A stretch of 64,000 nt of DNA from JBBTCX01 sp964494205 (GTDB lineage: Bacteria; Planctomycetota; Phycisphaerae; UBA1845), in the NCBI GenBank assembly GCA_964494205.1, contig CAZBRD010000005.1, positions 1-64,000 on the forward strand. Direction: 5' to 3'. Below, piece after piece: positions 62,050 through 64,000 of this stretch. The notes below the pieces were generated by a model, which searched no databases, was not told the DNA's origin, and saw only the letters and a list, made by a program, of their open reading frames with translations. A program made the translations under genes and the position numbers. Numbering within the stretch: the first letter of the stretch is position 1; every line of letters begins with the position of its first letter.

Positions 62050-62958
62050 TTAACTGAAACCGCGCGAGCTTGCGGAGCGTTTCTGCTGCTCGGTGGCGTT
62101 CTTCAGGATCGTTTTCTCGGCTTCGCTCAGCGTGTGCACGCCGCCGTCGAAGACTTTTTTCAGGATGCGATCCAACTCAGTCTCGTCGACCGGAGTTTGC
62201 GGACGTGACCAGGCGGATTCCGAGCGCGTCGAGGTGTGGGTTGTCGGTTTGCGACGTAGCCCCGGAATTCGCCACTCTGTTGTTTGCCACCAATGCTCGC
62301 CCTTCCACGCGTACCACGCACCAAAGACAAGACCCGCGAGGTGACAAGCTTCACCGCCATAGTTGGGTGATCGCGTAATAATGGAAAGCACGGAGTATGC
62401 GCCGAACAGAATCGCACAGGTCCTAAGCGAAAGAGGAAACAAGAAGTATATGTACACAGTCGCCTGAGGAAACATTACCGCAGCAATTCCGATAATGCCG
62501 TTGATGGATCCCGACGCACCAACGGCTGGTACGCGCGGATCAATCACCTGCCTGGCTGCGAGATAGGTGAAGAAGAGATTTCCCACCAATCCTGCAATTG
62601 TATAAACCACCAGAAACTTTCTCGGCGACCATAAACGCTCGAGCGGTCTGCCAAGGAAATGCAAAGTCAACATGTTGAAGAACAAATGCCCGAATCCAGC
62701 GTGCAGGTATTGGGCGGTCAATAGTCGCCAGACTTGCCCATTCAGGACCGCTTCGCCTTGCATCGCCCCCAGCCCATAGGTCAGGTAAGAAAGGACAGGG
62801 AATCGAACTCCGAGCGCTCCGACTACAAAAATCGCGACGTTCACCGCGATAAGCGTGGTGACGACGCTATCCCTGATGAGCCAACTCCGTCGACGACGGA
62901 ATGGCGTCGAACCAAAGGGCGAATAGGGTCGTGCGTATTCTCGATCTTGCCAGCTCAT
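62050..62958 (-). CDS. Rhomboid family intramembrane serine protease
   Basis: 302 aa from the ATG at 62958, 13 bp after the NUDIX stop; a longer frame to 63075 would overlap that gene. Six or more membrane helices. 'LTAQYLHAGFGHLFFNML' contains the HxxxN-like motif, VGASGSING the catalytic Ser149 and ACHLAGLVFG the catalytic His206. The C-terminal cytoplasmic tail (DRILKKVFDGGVHTLSEAEK) resembles the small helical tail found on many planctomycete rhomboids. It likely forms one transcript with the NUDIX gene. Confidence 0.9.
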   Translation of the reverse strand: MSWQDREYARPYSPFGSTPFRRRRSWLIRDSVVTTLIAVNVAIFVVGALGVRFPVLSYLTYGLGAMQGEAVLNGQVWRLLTAQYLHAGFGHLFFNMLTLHFLGRPLERLWSPRKFLVVYTIAGLVGNLFFTYLAARQVIDPRVPAVGASGSINGIIGIAAVMFPQATVYIYFLFPLSLRTCAILFGAYSVLSIITRSPNYGGEACHLAGLVFGAWYAWKGEHWWQTTEWRIPGLRRKPTTHTSTRSESAWSRPQTPVDETELDRILKKVFDGGVHTLSEAEKTILKNATEQQKRSASSRGFS

Positions 62959-62971
62959 ATCGAATCGCGAT

Positions 62972-63514
62972 CTAGAAACTCTTGCGAGCGTCGTTGCGCT
63001 CTTGTGCGTCCTTTTGGGCCAGATACATGCCGAGCACCGCGATGGTCTTACCATCCTCCAGCTTTCCCTCAACAATCAACTCTCTGATTCTATCCAGAAA
63101 AGTAATCTCCACGGTAATCATTTCGTTGTCTTCCGGACGCGCGCCGACGTACTCCAACTCCGTGGCGATGAACGCATACATACGTTCCGTCATAATTCCT
63201 GGGGACGTGTAGAACTCCGCCATGTGCGTGAGTTTTCCAGCCCGATAACCGGTTTCTTCCTCCAACTCGCGTGCGGCCGTTTCAATCGGTTCTTCATTGG
63301 GTTCGCGTGTGCCCGCGGGCAGTTCGAAAAGATCGCGCTCGATGGTGTAGCGGTAGTTCTTGGTCATGACAACCCGATCCGGATCTAGCAATGGAAGTAT
63401 GATGACCGCCCCGGGGTGCACGACAATGTCCCGCACCACCGGCTTCCTGCCTTCGCGCGGAAACTCCTTGCGTTCCACGGCAAAGCGAGGGGTGGTCAAC
63501 AGCGTTTGCTTCAT
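62972..63514 (-). CDS. NUDIX hydrolase (ADP-ribose pyrophosphatase-like)
   Basis: 180 aa from the ATG at 63514, with GGAGA 6 nt upstream; the frame opens at 63652 but the extension is not protein-like. The Nudix box spans ~68-90 (GTREPNEEPIETAARELEEE followed by TGY) and fits G-x5-E-x7-REUxEExGU. 'VRDIVVHPGAVIILPLLDPD' before it and FYTSPGIMTERMYAFIA after it are typical of the ADP-ribose / NDP-sugar pyrophosphatase branch. It probably hydrolyses ADP-ribose; exact substrate uncertain. Confidence 0.9.
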   Translation of the reverse strand: MKQTLLTTPRFAVERKEFPREGRKPVVRDIVVHPGAVIILPLLDPDRVVMTKNYRYTIERDLFELPAGTREPNEEPIETAARELEEETGYRAGKLTHMAEFYTSPGIMTERMYAFIATELEYVGARPEDNEMITVEITFLDRIRELIVEGKLEDGKTIAVLGMYLAQKDAQERNDARKSF

Positions 63515-63712
63515 GCTGGTTCTCCGATCATCGAGCGTTGGCAGGCCTAGGCTTCCGCACCACTCATTATAGTTCGCAGTTTTCGGACCAGCAATTTGTA
63601 GGGATATGTGCGGTGGATACCACGAATAGTGATTGTTCGTTACTTGTCGCATGGGGGCTGCAGGAATAACATGATCGGACGCGCGGTGCGATCACGTCGT
63701 CAGGGTTACTAG

Positions 63713-63737
63713 CCTCTGCTTGCGCAGGGCGCTCTGA
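63713..63737. repeat. GCTCTGA-tailed palindromic repeat (copy 3)
   Basis: CCTCTGC, TTGC and GCAGGG form an imperfect hairpin followed by GCTCTGA, as in the copy at 58272. Confidence 0.45.
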
Positions 63738-63852
63738 ACAGTGACGTCGGCTTGTGGAATTTCACGCCGACAAGGCTGCGTTTAACTTGAAAGGGCAAGC
63801 TGTAGAGTAGACTGTGCCGCGAATCCCTTCTCGGCACATAGCAGCTTCGCAC

Positions 63853-64000
63853 ATGAAAAAGCGCGTCATCATACTTGGGTCAACCGGTTCCATCGGTCAA
63901 AGCACGATCTCCGTTCTGGAAGGCCTGCGCGATGAATGGACCGTCGTCGGCCTGGCGGCCCGAACCCGGTGCGACGAATTGGCCCAACAGGCGAACTTGC
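63853..64000 (+). CDS. dxr: 1-deoxy-D-xylulose-5-phosphate reductoisomerase, partial (5' end)
   Basis: Runs off the window; the first 49 codons are present. The start MKKRVIILGSTGSIGQSTIS is the NADPH-binding Rossmann motif (LGSTGSIG) of Dxr (IspC), and VVGLAARTRCDELAQQA fits the next strand-helix. Dxr makes 2-C-methylerythritol 4-phosphate in the MEP isoprenoid pathway. In many bacteria dxr neighbours a site-2 protease gene, as here within about 2 kb. Confidence 0.9.
   Translation, partial: MKKRVIILGSTGSIGQSTISVLEGLRDEWTVVGLAARTRCDELAQQANL

Noticed and set aside
62805..62835. tRNA-like T-loop string (GGGAATCGAACTC)
   Set aside because: It lies inside the rhomboid coding frame and no acceptor or anticodon stem can be built around it.

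Overview
The window comes from a planctomycete-like bacterium, probably of the Phycisphaerae type. The clues are several very large secreted proteins with Cys-rich modules and C-terminal dockerin-like Ca2+-binding repeats, two PEP-CTERM proteins, right-handed beta-helix proteins that open with the GTSW-D-AF / YGGFAG module, a receptor-type Ser/Thr kinase, a DUF1570-like metallopeptidase, a 'CRRCGYDL' zinc ribbon, and an L34 that begins MHYEKR. This placement rests on recognised families only; no 16S or other taxonomic marker lies in the window.

Layout. 0.1-5.4 kb: a CgeB-like glycosyltransferase, a SagB-type nitroreductase and, divergently, an OleA-OleB pair (head-to-head hydrocarbon / beta-lactone chemistry). 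5.4-10 kb: a minus-strand group with gamma-glutamyltransferase, a globin-coupled histidine kinase and an NtrC-type sigma-54 activator. 10-16.5 kb: a small membrane protein, two PilZ proteins, a flippase-like membrane protein, and hflX overlapping a gluzincin-type peptidase gene. 16.6-21.2 kb: a six-helix membrane protein, a small anchored protein, a secretin and a TPR lipoprotein, which look like one outer-membrane export unit. 21.3-23.7 kb: tsaD, a lipoprotein and hslV.

23.9-50.7 kb is mainly secreted or surface proteins. Two paralogous pairs (23.9/25.3 kb and 44.4/47.9 kb) and two beta-helix proteins (29.4 and 38.6 kb) carry shared Cys modules and terminal EF-hand-like repeats. Among them lie a radical SAM protein with a missing start, a 1215-residue fusion of methylenetetrahydrofolate reductase, a MetV-like Cys domain and a MidA-like methyltransferase-like region, and a Ser/Thr kinase with TPRs.

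50.8-64 kb returns to housekeeping: a zinc-ribbon membrane protein, a frame-disrupted small gene, rnc, rpmH, rpsA, a sigma-70 family factor, a dUTPase-like protein, an overlapping PEP-CTERM pair, transaldolase, a coiled-coil protein, a site-2 protease, a rhomboid protease, a NUDIX hydrolase and the start of dxr.

Intergenic regions carry several families of short palindromic repeats and three good rho-independent terminators. I found no tRNA, rRNA, CRISPR array, transposase or prophage gene. The observations most worth following are the MTHFR-methyltransferase-like fusion, the two genes whose 5' ends are in the wrong frame or lack a start, the shared secreted-protein modules, the globin-coupled kinase with its sigma-54 partner, and the OleAB pair without OleCD.
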